Below are positions 34,921 to 46,867 of a stretch of 64,000 nucleotides of DNA, piece after piece. Position 1 is the stretch's first letter; every line of letters begins with the position of its first letter. The position numbers and the translations under genes were made by a program. The stretch comes from Capsicum annuum. Its lineage: Eukaryota > Streptophyta > Magnoliopsida > Solanales > Solanaceae. The stretch is from positions 146,180,201 through 146,244,200 of the forward strand of contig NC_061114.1 of NCBI RefSeq assembly GCF_002878395.1, in the 5' to 3' direction. The notes below the pieces were generated by a model, which had not been told where the DNA came from, did not search any database, and saw only the letters and a program-made list of their open reading frames with translations.

Positions 34921-37704
34921 TGTAATACCCCGTACTTCTACCTAGCTTAAAATTCATCTCAAAAATATTCAAGACTTGTTTCAAAGATGAATCCACTTTT
35001 ATACATGTGTTATTTTAAATATTTTCACTTTTATCATATTGAAAATCAAATAATATTTTCATCGATACCAAATTCGCCCAAATCTGACACCCAAGCGAAG
35101 AGTTAGAGCCATTTTAGTAAGACATTGTGTTACCTGAGCCATCAACGCGTCGCGGAGCCAGCCAAAATGGCGATCATCAAAATCTAGTGAGCCTCCATGA
35201 TTATGGTGCATCGTACCAAGGGTAAAATTTAGAATTATCAAATTCCAGTGACACAGCGCAATAGCACCGCATCGCACCAGGGGTCCAGGATGAAAAATTT
35301 TTGCAAAATTAAAATACGCATCCAAGTATTAAAAGGGTCAATTTCTCATCCTTATATAAACCCAATAACACGTGATTCAGCCATATTTCACCCAATATAT
35401 ATTGTTTTCTCAATTTTCTCTCAAAAACAAGCTAGGGTTTTCAATTGGGGGTTCAAATCCAAGACTCAAATTCAATAATCTCTCCGTCAATCTTTGTAGA
35501 ATCAAGAACTAAGGTATGCACAGTGTTCATTCATGGATTCCTTTCATCCATGAAGCCCAAGAGTCAAGTTTTAAATCTTGTATTTTGCATATTTTGTTGT
35601 GGGTTGATTATGTTCATGTGATTATGGTTATATGATTCCCAATTTGGAATCCATATGTGTTGTTCATGAACCTATGCTAGTATGTGGTCTGAAGCAAGTG
35701 AAATTATGTTGAAATATGAAGTTTTGTTGTATTAATTTGATGGTCATGCCTATTCCCTAAGTCATGCATCCTATGTGTTTGATAAAATGCCTAAGAGAAT
35801 AGAAATTATGCATTTTAGCTTAATTATGAACCAAGTGATAAATGCATGCTTTACCCTATGACTAAGAATGACTTCTATGATATTATGTGCATTATGAATG
35901 GTTGAGAGAATGTCCATGAGATTAGGTTGATGAAAGTATGACATATTTATATACAATTCCATTCATGTACAAGACTATGATAAACATGTGCTTCATGAAA
36001 TCCCCAAATTAATGTATTATGAATTATTGATATTGGTCATGTGTTCAAGAAGTGTCATGTCCTATCAGTTTCATGCTATTAAGTCCTAGGGGTACTTGTA
36101 CCTAAAATTTAGCTGTGTGCCTAGAGCTAGTGTCCTGTTTTCACGATACTCTCAGTCAAGCCATGATCAGTAGAATTTAGTCAGTCACATGACTCAAGAA
36201 AGATCAGTAAACTCAGTATCAGTTCAGTCTTACTCAGCAATCTCAGTAGTCCAGTAATTTTAGTGATCTCAGTATTCCTAGAAATCTCAGTAACGTCAGT
36301 ACTCTCTGTCAGTCCTCAGATCTCAGTAGCATTCCATCAGTCAATTTAGCTCCGCTAAATAATACCATTAGTATCATTTTAGTTTAGTTAGTCAGTTCAG
36401 TGTTTATTCAGTTAGGAGTAGGATTCAGCACCGAGTGAACCCAAGGATGGGGATTCACCTGTTATTCAGTGGATGGTGTAATCCTTAAAAGCAATCCTTG
36501 TGTTCCAGAACTATATAGCTAGCATAGGTTGAGATGCACCCTACGCATTTAGGTATTTATACATCTCATTTGAGTTTCCTACTAGGAGGGGTTCACGGAA
36601 GAGCTCCTAGTTAGAGAGGGTATACTCATAGCTTATCTATACCTGTGGGACGATACTGAAACCTTTCTAGCTAGGGTTACAGGTTGGACCCCACCAGTTC
36701 AGATTCGGGGTATGTTGATTAGATGATTACCTCCTACAATCTCAGTTTCAGATCCAGTCTCAGCAATAGAACTCAGTTCAGCTCTATAGATTTTAAGACT
36801 ATCATATACAGTCGCTCAGCTCAGTATGGAACTTAGCTAGTTCCATCAGAATTAGGAATGTCAGACACAGTCACCTAGTTAATAGTATATTAATTATACA
36901 AAATTCATGTTATCATTATTCAGTTTTAGGACTGTTAGATACAGTCAATCAGACCAGTTCTTCTTAATCAAAACTCTCAGAAACAGTCGTTTCTTTATCT
37001 GTAATATGACATTAGTTCCTTAGTACTCAATAGACTCAATCATTCAGTATCCTAGTATTAGTACTCAGATATCAGTAAATCCATATTATCATAATTAATG
37101 AGTCAGCATTACCACGATCTCAGTTACAGTTACGTATTCATGCATGTATTCTCATGTTCATATTATTTATTCAGTTCATATTTTTCATACATATGAACCA
37201 TTGCATTTATCCTACCTCATTTGCATACCAGTACGTTCAACGTACTAACGTATTTGCGTTATGGTGTTTTATACCATAGGTTTAGAAGTATGATTTCCCG
37301 AGCATCCTTAGTAAATCAGACGTTTAGCAACCAGACTAAAAGTGAGTCCTCATCATTTAAAGATAGCATATTTATTTTATTACTTTATTATTTCAGTGGT
37401 TTGGAGTTAGTTGGGGACATGTCCCATCAACTCCATAGTTCTCAGACCATTTAGAGGCTTTTAGACTACAGCATGTTTCAGATAGTTTATCTCAGTTTTG
37501 GGTATTGTTATACCCTATTACAGACATTGTTTTATATTCAGTACTTGTTCATTTTTAAAACTTCTGGACTTACAGCTTACATTCAACATATTTATAGTAT
37601 ATTATTCAGTGCTCAGTTATAGATATCAGTCATGGGTTAGCTTGTGGTCCTTCGGGGTCATGAGCACCATGTAGCATTCTGGGTACCAGATTTGGGGTGT
37701 TACA
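34921..37704 (+). repeat. Solo LTR, gypsy family A, copy 3
   Basis: 2784 bp, begins 'tgtaataccccg', ends 'ttggggtgttaca' (TG...CA). It is flanked by gcagt (34916-34920) and acagt (37705-37709), a 5 bp duplication with one change. The host zinc-knuckle text reads across ('taatcgcagt/tgatgaac', compare 'ccttagttgaagaac' at about 20625). It contains the 'gttggggacatgtcccatcaactcc' block in pieces near 37405-37435. This is the best reference for the ends of family A. Confidence 0.9.
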
Positions 37705-38830
37705 ACAGTTGATGAACTTTTCCTTTACTTCATCATTGTAGCCCCGATGCAATCAACCTAAAAATCTGCAAGGAGGATAGGATAGAGCTAATTTGGCCCT
37801 ACTGGCCTGAGATTGGCCCCCTGTGCCCTATAATTGGTTCCATCATAAAAATGTCTATCTCCCAACATCTTTGGTTAGGTAGCACTAGCCATCAAGTAAG
37901 ACCTAGAATTGGCCCACTTTTTCTTAGGCCACTTTCCACCATCCCTACCACTCTTCTTAGAAAATCTAAACTTTTTGCAATGATTTTCCCCTACCTCGGC
38001 TGCTTTTTCTTCTCTTTCTCAACCTACTGCATATACACAACCAACCTAGAGATATCGTTGTCCTTATTCAACAAGGCAGCCTTACTCTCTAAAATCAAGT
38101 CTTGTGATAAACCAAAAGCAAACTTCCTGATTCTACCTCTCATGCTATAAACTATCTTTGCACCATACCAAGATAACTGGTGAAACATCAAGGCATACTC
38201 TTTGACTGACATTTTGTTTTGCATTAAGTTAACAAACTCTTCTGAATTTGGTTTCCTCGGCTCCTGAGGAGACAAGCGATCAAGAAAAGCACTAAAGAAA
38301 TCATCCCATAGGCTAACTCAGTATTGTCACCCCTAGACTGTTCTCATTCCTCATACCATTGGTAGGTTATATCTTTCAGTTGGTAGGCAGCAAATTCCAC
38401 ACCCTCCACGTTAGTAGCATGTATTACATAAAATATCTTCTACATATTATTAATAAAAACCTGAGGATACTCCTTAACCTTAACACCAATGAACATAGAA
38501 GGGTTCAATATCATAAACTAGCCAACCCTTGTAGCCTCAGAAAATAGAGTAACAGAAGCACCACGCTCAGACTGAGAAGTTACCAATTGAGCTAACATAT
38601 GGATAAACTGAAAGTTAATATTCTTCATATCAACTTGAGGAGCTCAAGTAGGACTAGAAGGGACCAGTGGAACCCCAGGAGGGCAACCAAGAAATTGACC
38701 CCTAAACAGCTCTGGACCCCATAAGCAGGATGTGTCCCATTAAAATTGTCCTCGGGTAGGATATAGGAGTTTCTGTAATCTTCATATCATCTGGGAAGCG
38801 TGATCTAAGAAGTGAACAAAAGGGAATTGG
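37705..38830 (-). pseudogene. Gypsy gag of the nested minus element
   Basis: 38024-38275 reads SEEFVNLMQNKMSVKEYALMFHQLSWYGAKIVYSMRGRIRKFAFGLSQDLILESKAALLNKDNDISRLVVYMQ, the gag capsid C-terminal block with only small changes. Upstream (38280-38560) the LEKIF.V and VKVKEYPQVF blocks follow in broken frames. This gag extends past the F-x-G-x-K point where the other two minus-strand gags in this window stop. The start region lies at about 38800. Confidence 0.8.
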
Positions 38831-38999
38831 AGAAGGTTTTAGGACCTTAGACTTTACAGCCTAATAATAGAACACAAGAAAGAGAGTCATCTCTAAATGC
38901 CTTGTAGCTTCTCCCTTATGAGTATGGCATGCTATACATGCTTAAAAGAGACTATACTCAACACGGATTTATGGACTCCTAATTGACCATGATCCTAGG

Positions 39000-39012
39000 G
39001 CTCTGATAATAA
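39000..39012 (-). promoter_or_regulatory. Primer binding site, tRNA-iMet type (minus)
   Basis: 'gctctgataataa' is the reverse complement of TTATTATCAGAGC, a two-mismatch version of TGGTATCAGAGC, next to the LTR edge at 39015 and preceded by 'cctagg' as in the plus-strand PBS at 12719. Confidence 0.7.
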
Positions 39013-39014
39013 TC

Positions 39015-39888
39015 TGGCACGACTGAACCAGGGCCTAGTCGTGTCGGGTATCTCAATTCTAACTAGGATCAAAGACCACCCCCAATACCCCACCGTTAAC
39101 CACCCTACATCCCATGTTGGATGAATTTTGAATATTTAATAAGATAAAATAATAATAATCTAATGACATTAGATAAAGTCTATAACTATAACAAAACAGT
39201 CATGTCCAATTGTCCAACCAATACCAATACCAATGTTAATAGTAATATTAACACCACCCATGCCCATAGTAGTCTGACAAAGCCTCTAACCAGAATCAAA
39301 GAATATTTGATCAGGACATGCCATCAACCATAGCCAAAGCAAAAGAAATAACAATAATGAATAGAATTCCATAGCATAGAATGGGGTATTTCAAAGTATA
39401 GAAGCTCATCACTTCAATCTAACTCTAAGTAATCCCCGAATCCATGTCACTGAGCAGGAGAAATAGTGGTATGGCTGGTTTCTACATCGCATGGGAATAC
39501 AGCACCCGAAGATAGTCAGCATAGTGAACTCTATCATATAACTTAGGGATAAAGGTAAAATAATGCCATCATTAAAAAATAAATCAAATAACATTATGTA
39601 GTCATATATATACATATACATCGTGTAGGGATAGGGAACAAGTTTTAGCATTCAATTGAAACCTTAACCTTCATTGTGTAGCATTGCCGTTCTAATCATC
39701 AACCCACAGGCTATATGGGTTCAGCTCCCCCTGCTAAAGGTCCCGAATACGTGTTAGCCAAACAACCCATAGGTACCAAGGAAAACTAGGAAATTCCCCA
39801 ACCCTTTGAAAGCCTTAATTGATTAGCTTGATAAAACCTTAATTTTTTTTCTTGAGAGAGATTTCAAGTGTGTTTTATTGGGAATAAT
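39015..39888 (-). repeat. 5' LTR, gypsy family B, copy 3, internally deleted and truncated
   Basis: It begins 'tggcacgactgaaccagggcctag', as in copy 1. At about 39800 it jumps from text equal to 15430 to text equal to 16210, an internal deletion of roughly 780 bases. It ends at 'ttattgggaataat', where a family A LTR starts. Confidence 0.8.
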
Positions 39889-40775
39889 TGTAATGCCCTG
39901 AATCTGGTACCTGGAATGCTACACGGTGCTCATGACCCCAAAGGACCACAAGCTAATCCATGATTGTGACTATTTCTGAACACTACATAATATATTATAT
40001 AATGTGGAAATAAAGGTTGTAAGGTCAGAAGGTTCATAACTGAGACATAATATTTGATAAAATATAACATCTGGGTGGGGTATGAAATACCCAAAACAAC
40101 TAAAATAATTATCTAAACATGCTAGTCTGAAAAGCCTCTAACTGACTGAACTATCTGAATAAGGAGTTAATGGGATATGTCCCCAACTAACTCCATCTAT
40201 TGAAATAAATTAATGAGATAATAAAGTAATGGTCATTTCTTCAAAGGATGATGACTCACTGCTAAATCTGATTGTTGATACTGGAATGCTTCTGATACTC
40301 TGGAGCGCATGCTTCTAAACCTATGGTATAAAACACCATAGCACAAATATGTCAGTACATTTGAATGTACTGGTATGCATGTGAGGTAGGCTAAATGCAA
40401 AAGGTTCACATGCATTAACTATACTAACTGGCTGGATAACATGAATGTGAGAATGCATGCATGAATACATAATAACTATAACTGAGTTCGTGATAACATA
40501 TTTACTGAGCCTAAGTATTGATAACATGAGATACTAATAATTGTGTAACTGAAATAACTGATACTGATCGACTGATCTGACAGTCTAGGTTCTGATGGAA
40601 CTAGCCGAGTTTTGTACTATTCTGAGTTGACTGTATCTGACAGTCCTGAATTCTATAGAACTATCTAAGTTCTATTACTGAGACTGAATAATTATATCTG
40701 ACAGTCCTGATTCTATAACTGAGTTCTATTACTGAGACTGAATGATTGTATCTGACAGTCCTAAATGATTGTATT
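39889..40775 (-). repeat. LTR, gypsy family A, copy 4, truncated, minus orientation
   Basis: 'tgtaatgccctgaatctggtacctgg' is the reverse complement of the family A 3' end (compare 37675-37704). It runs colinear for about 890 bases and includes a small degenerate tandem region at 40560-40775 built on 'ctgacagtcctgaattctatagaac' type units of about 55 bases. It then stops, with no TG end. 40776-40826 is unassigned. Confidence 0.8.
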
Positions 40776-40826
40776 CCCAAACTTTTTTGTAACTATTTAC
40801 CTCATACCACTCGTAATATCACTTAC

Positions 40827-42296
40827 TGACATGACTCAAACCAAGGTCGGGCCATCTCGAGTATCTCAAGTACCACGTGGATCGAAGCTGACCTGTTGCA
40901 CCTAACCAAACCAAACCCCACACACACCAATGACGGATGAATTTCGAACATATAACAAAATAGCGTGTAATAGCTTAAGAAAATTTTAATGCATATCTAT
41001 AATCGACAACTGACGATTGGCCAAACAACTAGCAGACACTGCTTAATAACCATAGTATCCAAACAAATCCTTCTAAACAATGATCCAAAATTAAATATCA
41101 ATAGTGTAGGGATATGCCCTTGACAATAGCCAAAAATAAGTCAAAGACGTAAGAGAAACAAAACACGAAATGGAGACTTCTGACGTATGAAAGCTCATCA
41201 CTTCAATGTCAACTCACGAGCTGATCCTGAATCCGAATCACTGAGCGAGAGAAGTAGAAGTATGATCAATTCCTATATCGCATGGGGTTACAACATCCAA
41301 AAATCGTTAGCAGGGTGAATTCTAGCATGTAACTCGGGGATAAAGATAACATAATGACATGATTAATAGTTTAACATCATTCAAATCAATGCACATCATC
41401 AAATCCATATATATATATATATATATGCATGCCGTGTCAAACATAATATACACACACTGCTCTTACAACTCCTCTAGAATCATCATGCCATCTTGGTACC
41501 TACTACTCATTCTCTTTACTCTTAGACCAAGCTCTACCCGCCTCCTATGGACCCATCAAATGCGTACTCTATCCTTAACTCAAGTTCATTACTTTTATAT
41601 TTGCCCTAACCCTTCTGTTAACTCATAAATAGTCAGACTGACCTACCTCTACCTCTTATAAAACTTATACCCATTTGAGTTCAATAACATATCATCAAGT
41701 TACAAATTCATTATCCTAGTTCGAATAATATTCCATCTATCCCAACTCAATGCTCGAAAGCCTAAGGCATTAGATCTTTCGACATAACTATAGTTATTAC
41801 GTGCATGTAGCCTAATTCTACCATAATTAATATATAAACTACCTCATAGATGAATTTTACTGCAATGGAGAGCTAATATTTTCCCAAACGTGTCTTGATT
41901 TTACTAACACCAAAAGCTCTGCTAGAGAGCTTTGAAATAGCCTTCATAGAGCTTGGCCTTCAAATCCTCATCGTTATAGGTATAGGGTTTACTTGAGGTG
42001 TTTTTGGAATAGGGAAATGACCAAAGATTCTTTTTCTTAATGAGGGTTTCAATTAATTCTCGGACTGGCTACTGCTGACTGTTGCTGCAGTGACGGAAGT
42101 GTCGCTATAATGATGGATCTACCGCTTTAGCAATGGATTGGTGGCCCAACCTAATTTTCTCCAATTTTGACCCAATTTAATTTAGGCCATAGATTTTTCC
42201 CATGAGATAATTTCTACAAGGTTCAGGACAAAGATTTCTTAATCAAAATATTTTATCGGTATGGCATTTAATATAATGATAATTTGGGTCGTTACA
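40827..42296 (-). repeat. Diverged family B-like LTR, minus orientation
   Basis: It begins 'tgacatgactcaaaccaagg' and ends 'tttgggtcgttaca' (TG...CA, 1470 bp). It shares with the B LTRs the 'gggtatctcaag', 'gatgaatttcgaacatataa', 'gggatatgccc' and 'gaaagctcatcacttcaat' blocks. Flanks (cttac/tgtgt) do not match and neither PBS nor PPT is adjacent, so I cannot tell solo LTR from fragment. ORF 41359-41628 is within the LTR and not supported. Confidence 0.65.
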
Positions 42297-42402
42297 TGTG
42301 TGAAAAGCCTATTTGCTAACTTATTTACCTTTAATAGATTGGGGAGCACTGGAAGTCAACTATTTCAGAAAAAAGCAATTCATAAAAAAGAACTAACACT
42401 AA

Positions 42403-43491
42403 GGCCTCATTTGTTTCCACTTAATGAAGGTCTGAATCTGAATGGTTTAGACTTCAGACCATTAAGTTCATTTGTTTTTTATTAAGATTTTAGGTCTTAA
42501 TAGTTCTGAATAGGTCTTAATCATTCAGATCTAGAACCAAGTCTTAATAGATCTGAAGAGATATTTTGGTGTTGGTTAATATTCATCACTCTATTTATAA
42601 TCAGCAGTCACCACCTCTACCACTGCCACCATTGTCAGCCACTATCTACCTCTACCATCACAATAACCATCAACAACAAATATCGCTACCAGCCTCTATT
42701 ATTAACTGCTACCACACTTACTACCTCTATTATTATAATTATATACACCATCACCATCGCCGTCAACAAGAACACCATCATCAACCAATATTAGCTAATC
42801 TCTACTACCGACCAACTTGTCTATCACAACTAGCACCGCTGCTAACTACCACAAATACATCACAACCTCCACACATTCTTCGACTGCCACCACTTTTGTC
42901 ACTAGTAGCTCCATCTCTACTGCTACTTCAACCACTATCATCATTACAACTTATCTCTACTAATAACCATATCCACCATCACAATAAACAACATCTTTAA
43001 CTAGCACCAACACATCACCAACCATTATGTATTCATGTTTTAACCAACATAATTAACACCTCAAACTACTAACATCAAGCAACATCACATCACAACCACC
43101 ACCACCATATCAATTTCTACCATCATAATAGTCACTATAATATCAATCATCACAACTATCGTCATCAACATTATTAATCATTAACATCAATCATTGCCAC
43201 TGCAACCACCATTATAAACCATCTCTACTATCACTAACAAACATAAATGATTTTTCTCAATCAAATAATAATTTTGTTGTATTAAATTACATACTTTATA
43301 ATCTATAATTAAATTTTTATTTGAATTATATTTTTTATTTTATTATATATACAAATAAAAAAAATTGTACATTCAAATGTTGAAAAACAAACAATCTTAA
43401 TCATTTAGTTTTCAGATCTAGAGACAACATCTTAATCATTCAGATATGTATGTAGATTTAGACGTCTGAATCTTAAAAAAAAAATACAGCC
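42403..43491. mobile_element. Non-autonomous PIF/Harbinger-like DNA transposon
   Basis: The left end GGCCTCATTTGTTTCC and the right end (reverse complement) GGCTGTATTTTTTTTT are related inverted termini. Both are flanked by TAA (42400-42402 and 43492-43494), the 3 bp duplication of the PIF/Harbinger group. Subterminal motif 'cttaatcattcagat' occurs at about 42515 and 43430. The interior 42590-43230 is degenerate CAC/CAT/TAC-rich sequence without a transposase. ORF 42566-43000 is a His/Pro/Tyr-rich artefact of that composition. Confidence 0.75.
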
Positions 43492-43494
43492 TAA

Positions 43495-43804
43495 GGCACG
43501 TATAATTGACAGTTCAATTATACATGGATTGAAGCCAATCATATAAGAATAAGACTAAATTCATAAAATGAACTAATAACCAGATACATACACATAATGG
43601 TTTAATTAAATATAGATTGAAGCTAGATATACACGCCTAAGACCCAAAAAAATAACTAACATCCAAGCTTATATGCCTGATACTACAATTAAAATATAGA
43701 ATGAAGTTAGGGATTCACGCATGAAAATCCATAGAATGAAGTTAGGGATTCACGCATGAAAATCCATTCATAAAAAGAACTAACACTCAAACAGATATGC
43801 TTGA
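43495..43804. repeat. Unassigned sequence with a 35 bp tandem duplication
   Basis: A 35 bp unit beginning 'atagaatgaagttaggg' occurs twice in perfect tandem at 43696-43765. The motif 'ttcataaaa(a)gaactaacact' occurs here at about 43768 and also just left of the Harbinger-like element (about 42380), with a weaker copy at about 43560. No coding signal. Confidence 0.7.
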
Positions 43805-45078
43805 CAGGGGTGGACCTACGTGCAATGCAATCAATTGAACCCGCTTAATTTAAAAATTTACAATTATATAAAGAAAATGGTTGTGAAATTTTTATATAAG
43901 AAATTACTTGAACCCACGTTAAACAAGGCCTAGCTGTGCAGCAGTGATCATAGGGTTCAAAACCACACACTTAGTGAATTCAAATCCTCTAAATTACATT
44001 GCATGTTATTTCGCATTTTAATAGCACTGTATATGCTAGTATGTTAGGCCATTGGCTTCCTGCTTTTGGCCACTCATATTTCAATATGTTAGTCAATTTA
44101 CTACCTTTATATTTTATTTATTTTTTTCTATTTTACCTTGTATATTTTACTTTCTTACTTAAATTCCATAAATATTTATCATAATTCTACTTCAAATTAT
44201 ATTTCACTTTTTAAAATTGAATTTTGATACTCTGTTTCATAAATTTTTGCTAAACATGCAACTATTTTTAGAAATTATATGTCATTTTTTAGTTTAATTT
44301 AATTTTGTTAAAATAAATGAACATAAGTTCTTCGTCAATTTTTAGAAATGTACTTGTTCCATTTATTAAAAAAAGACTAATCTTGTAAGAAGTGATAAAA
44401 ATATACTTGTTTAATATATAAAAAGGAAGAAAGACTAATTTGTAAAGACTTTTTATAAGGAACAAAAATACAAAGCAACCACTCTGGAGGTCCAAACACA
44501 CCTAAATGCTGAATTGGCTTGCACGCGCTCGTTATGGGTTGAAGAAAATATTTTACCAATGATACATTGAAGTGTATCTCGTATAAAGAGAGTTGCAGTT
44601 TAGGTAGGTAATGAGAGAACAATTGAAGTATGAAATAAGCAATTATGTAATAATTTTATCGTGTTTTTAGCAGTTAACTCTTTAATTTTTTCAAAATATT
44701 GAGAAATAGTCTAACTATCTTTACAACTAATATAATGTCACATACACAAAATAAAAGGAAAGAATAGCCCCAAAAAAATTATAAATATAATATAGTTTGA
44801 AATATCTTTCAACCACAAACAGGCATGATACAACGGTTATTAGGCATTCGGGACCATTTTTGGGTGATTTTCGGCATAAACAGAACTGTTTGAATTAGCG
44901 TTCAGGTGGGAAAAAAAATGTTGAACATCTGCACGCAAATTTTTCGCCGCTCTCCCAAAAAGAGCCAAAATTTCTGATCCAGGCTTACTAGATGCTTGCA
45001 CTGGTCCGCCCTATCCCTCGTAATGAATAACATGATTCCTAAGGAAATAAATTATGTTATAATCGATAATCCAAGCCG
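43805..45078. other. AT-rich unassigned DNA with a possible hAT-like end
   Basis: 'caggggtggacctacgtg' at 43805 resembles the CAGGGGCGGA-type terminus of Solanaceae hAT-like MITEs. The downstream text (GAACCC repeats, 'ttatataagaaattacttgaaccc') is of that kind. No convincing partner end or 8 bp duplication was found. 44080-44760 is very AT-rich. Small ORFs here have no coding support. Confidence 0.4.
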
Positions 45079-45276
45079 TTAAGCATTATAATCCTTTTGA
45101 TCCACCCGATAAGCAGCCCTATCTTTATCTCTATTTATAATTAAAGACAGAGAAGAAGAAAAGGTTTCATATAGGAAGTCTATAAGATTAGTGATATCGG
45201 TTGCTTCAATAAGTGCTGACAGTTGTGAGTTCCTCCCAAACATATCCACCAAAATATTCAAAAGCAGTGACAGTGT
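45079..45276 (-). CDS. Candidate terminal exon of an unidentified gene
   Basis: On the minus strand, 'atttctgtttccatcttggcag' (a pyrimidine tract ending in AG) is followed at once by a 198-base open frame of 65 codons ending in TAA. The translation starts TLSLLLNILVDMFGRN and goes on to ATDITNLIDFLYETFSSSL and YRVDQKDYNA. The composition is protein-like and unlike the stop-ridden frames around it. I do not recognise the family; helical Leu-rich text would fit an armadillo/HEAT-type or other scaffold protein, but that is a guess. No further exons were found to the right. It may be a gene fragment carried by a transposon. Confidence 0.35.
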   Translation of the reverse strand, partial: TLSLLLNILVDMFGRNSQLSALIEATDITNLIDFLYETFSSSLSLIINRDKDRAAYRVDQKDYNA

Positions 45277-46867
45277 CTGCCAAGATGGAAACAGAAATAT
45301 GACTTTAATAATGTTCCTACTTTCCTAACTATAAACCAGTTTCATAAATAATGTACATCTTCGCATACATAAAGATATTCACATACCTGTAATCCATTAG
45401 AACACAGAAAATAAGAAAAAATCTAGAGTGTCTTAATGGAATCCATAATCTTAACTAACATATTGATAGTCCAATAATAAACTTGACAGACTTTTACGCA
45501 CTTCAAAAACTAAAGTAACTAATAGGAAAATAAATCAAATTTTTCCCAAAAATGAGAATTTCTAAACATTAAACAGATATGGAATTCAATGAAAAACCAA
45601 CTCATGTATCCTATGTATATATATATTTATTTTCTAGAAAATTCTATGAAAATAAGAGAATTACAATGTTTAAACCCACAAATGTGAGTTTTCTGACATT
45701 GTCGGCCCCAAGTGAGGAGTATTATGGTAGGCTAGAAGCCAACTTAAAACTAGTCAATTCATGATCAGTCCTCACAATCCAAATATTATTTGAATGTGCT
45801 CGGCTAAGCACACAGTACATGACATTCTTCATGACCATGGGTTTATGCTAGAGATCATCATTTGAGTCATTACTTGTTTACTCTAATTATAGATGAGTTA
45901 ACCAACACAATAGAAAAGTTGCTAAAGTTTATATTGTTTGTTGAACATTTTAAGCTAATTGATGAAACAAACAACCCTACTACTGATTTTTCATTGTTGG
46001 TGCATTTTGACTACCTCTCCATATAGTTGGATTATGGTATTTACGATTTGTGGGTGTAGCTGGCACAGTTCCTGAGTTGTTAATTGAGAATTTTGTGGGT
46101 TTTTCATTTTGGAAGGTTATGTTAGCATGATCGACTTTGGTAAACATTTGACAATAATAAGGGTATATAAGAATATTATGTCCGTCATTAGCTCCGATGT
46201 CATTATTGAGTTAGTAGGACCTTTGATTTGGGTCCCTATGAGTTCGAATAGATTTTAGTAGTTGGTTAGGATACTAAAAGTTTAAGGTAAAGAGTTGTCT
46301 TCAATTCTCCATTTGGTGATTTATAGATTTCGTTGAGTCCAAAATATTATTTCCAATAGGGAAATATATTCGGGTTGTTTTTACATGGTTCAAGGTGAGT
46401 TATGAGGGATGATTCCACGGGGACGTTGGTTGTCATTGTTGTGGGTTGTTGATATCTTCGTACATGCAAACCTTAACCACACTAGCGGAGTCACTCCTAT
46501 AGTCAGAAGGTTACTTATGCAGAGCCTCATCTGCATCGACGGAGTCACAGTTGCAATGCTTTGTCACACCTGCGAGCTTACTATAAAGGACGTGGTCTAC
46601 TTCTACGACAAGCCGTGTGGCAAGTGACTTCTATTATTCTGGAAAATTCATTGTACCACTGTTTAAAAGTAAAGCAAATGGAAGAGAATAAGTCTTACTA
46701 GTTGTGAAGCTAAATGGGAACTTGACGTGAAGGGATCACCCTACCCTTCTCAAGGAATTCTAGGAACTTACCCCAACTTTCATGAAATTGAGAAGAGTCC
46801 AGGTGTGAAAAGTGACAACAGAGTAGAAAGGAGAGGTTGTGAGAAGTGTATGAGAGGGTTATTACAA
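45277..46867. other. Unassigned region, no convincing feature
   Basis: It has small ORFs on plus (45579-45764 and 46409-46627). The second reads SGVTPIVRRLLMQSLICIDGVTVAMLCHTCELTIKDVVYFYDKPCGK. It is somewhat GC-richer than its surroundings (46420-46620) and has a Cys/His content, but I cannot assign it. No LTR ends or terminal repeats seen. Confidence 0.4.

Larger units (their letters stand above)
22205..39888 (-). mobile_element. Minus-strand gypsy element carrying four nested insertions
   Basis: 5' LTR at 39015-39888, PBS at 39000-39012, gag at 37705-38830, protease at 34151-34920, RT/RNase H at 32661-34150, integrase at 29889-32660, 3' LTR at 22205-29888. The insertions are a solo LTR at 34921-37704 in gag, a Tat-like solo LTR at 30726-31905 and an Au SINE near 32217 in integrase, and a Tat element at 23307-28802 in the 3' LTR. 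Taking these out leaves an element of roughly 8 kb, a normal size for the lineage, though both LTRs are incomplete. Confidence 0.8.

Noticed and set aside
40827..42301. Family B-like LTR as a clean solo LTR
   Set aside because: Flanks cttac and tgtgt do not form a duplication, so only 'LTR-like' is claimed.
42566..43000. 144-codon His/Pro/Tyr/Leu-rich open frame
   Set aside because: It arises from CAC/CAT/TAC-rich low-complexity filling of the Harbinger-like element; no domain, and all frames in this composition are stop-poor.
43805..45017. hAT-like element with CAGGGGTGGACC (43805) and GGTCCGCCCTAT (about 45003) ends
   Set aside because: The second end matches only 8 of 12 positions and no 8 bp duplication flanks the pair; kept only as a possible single end.
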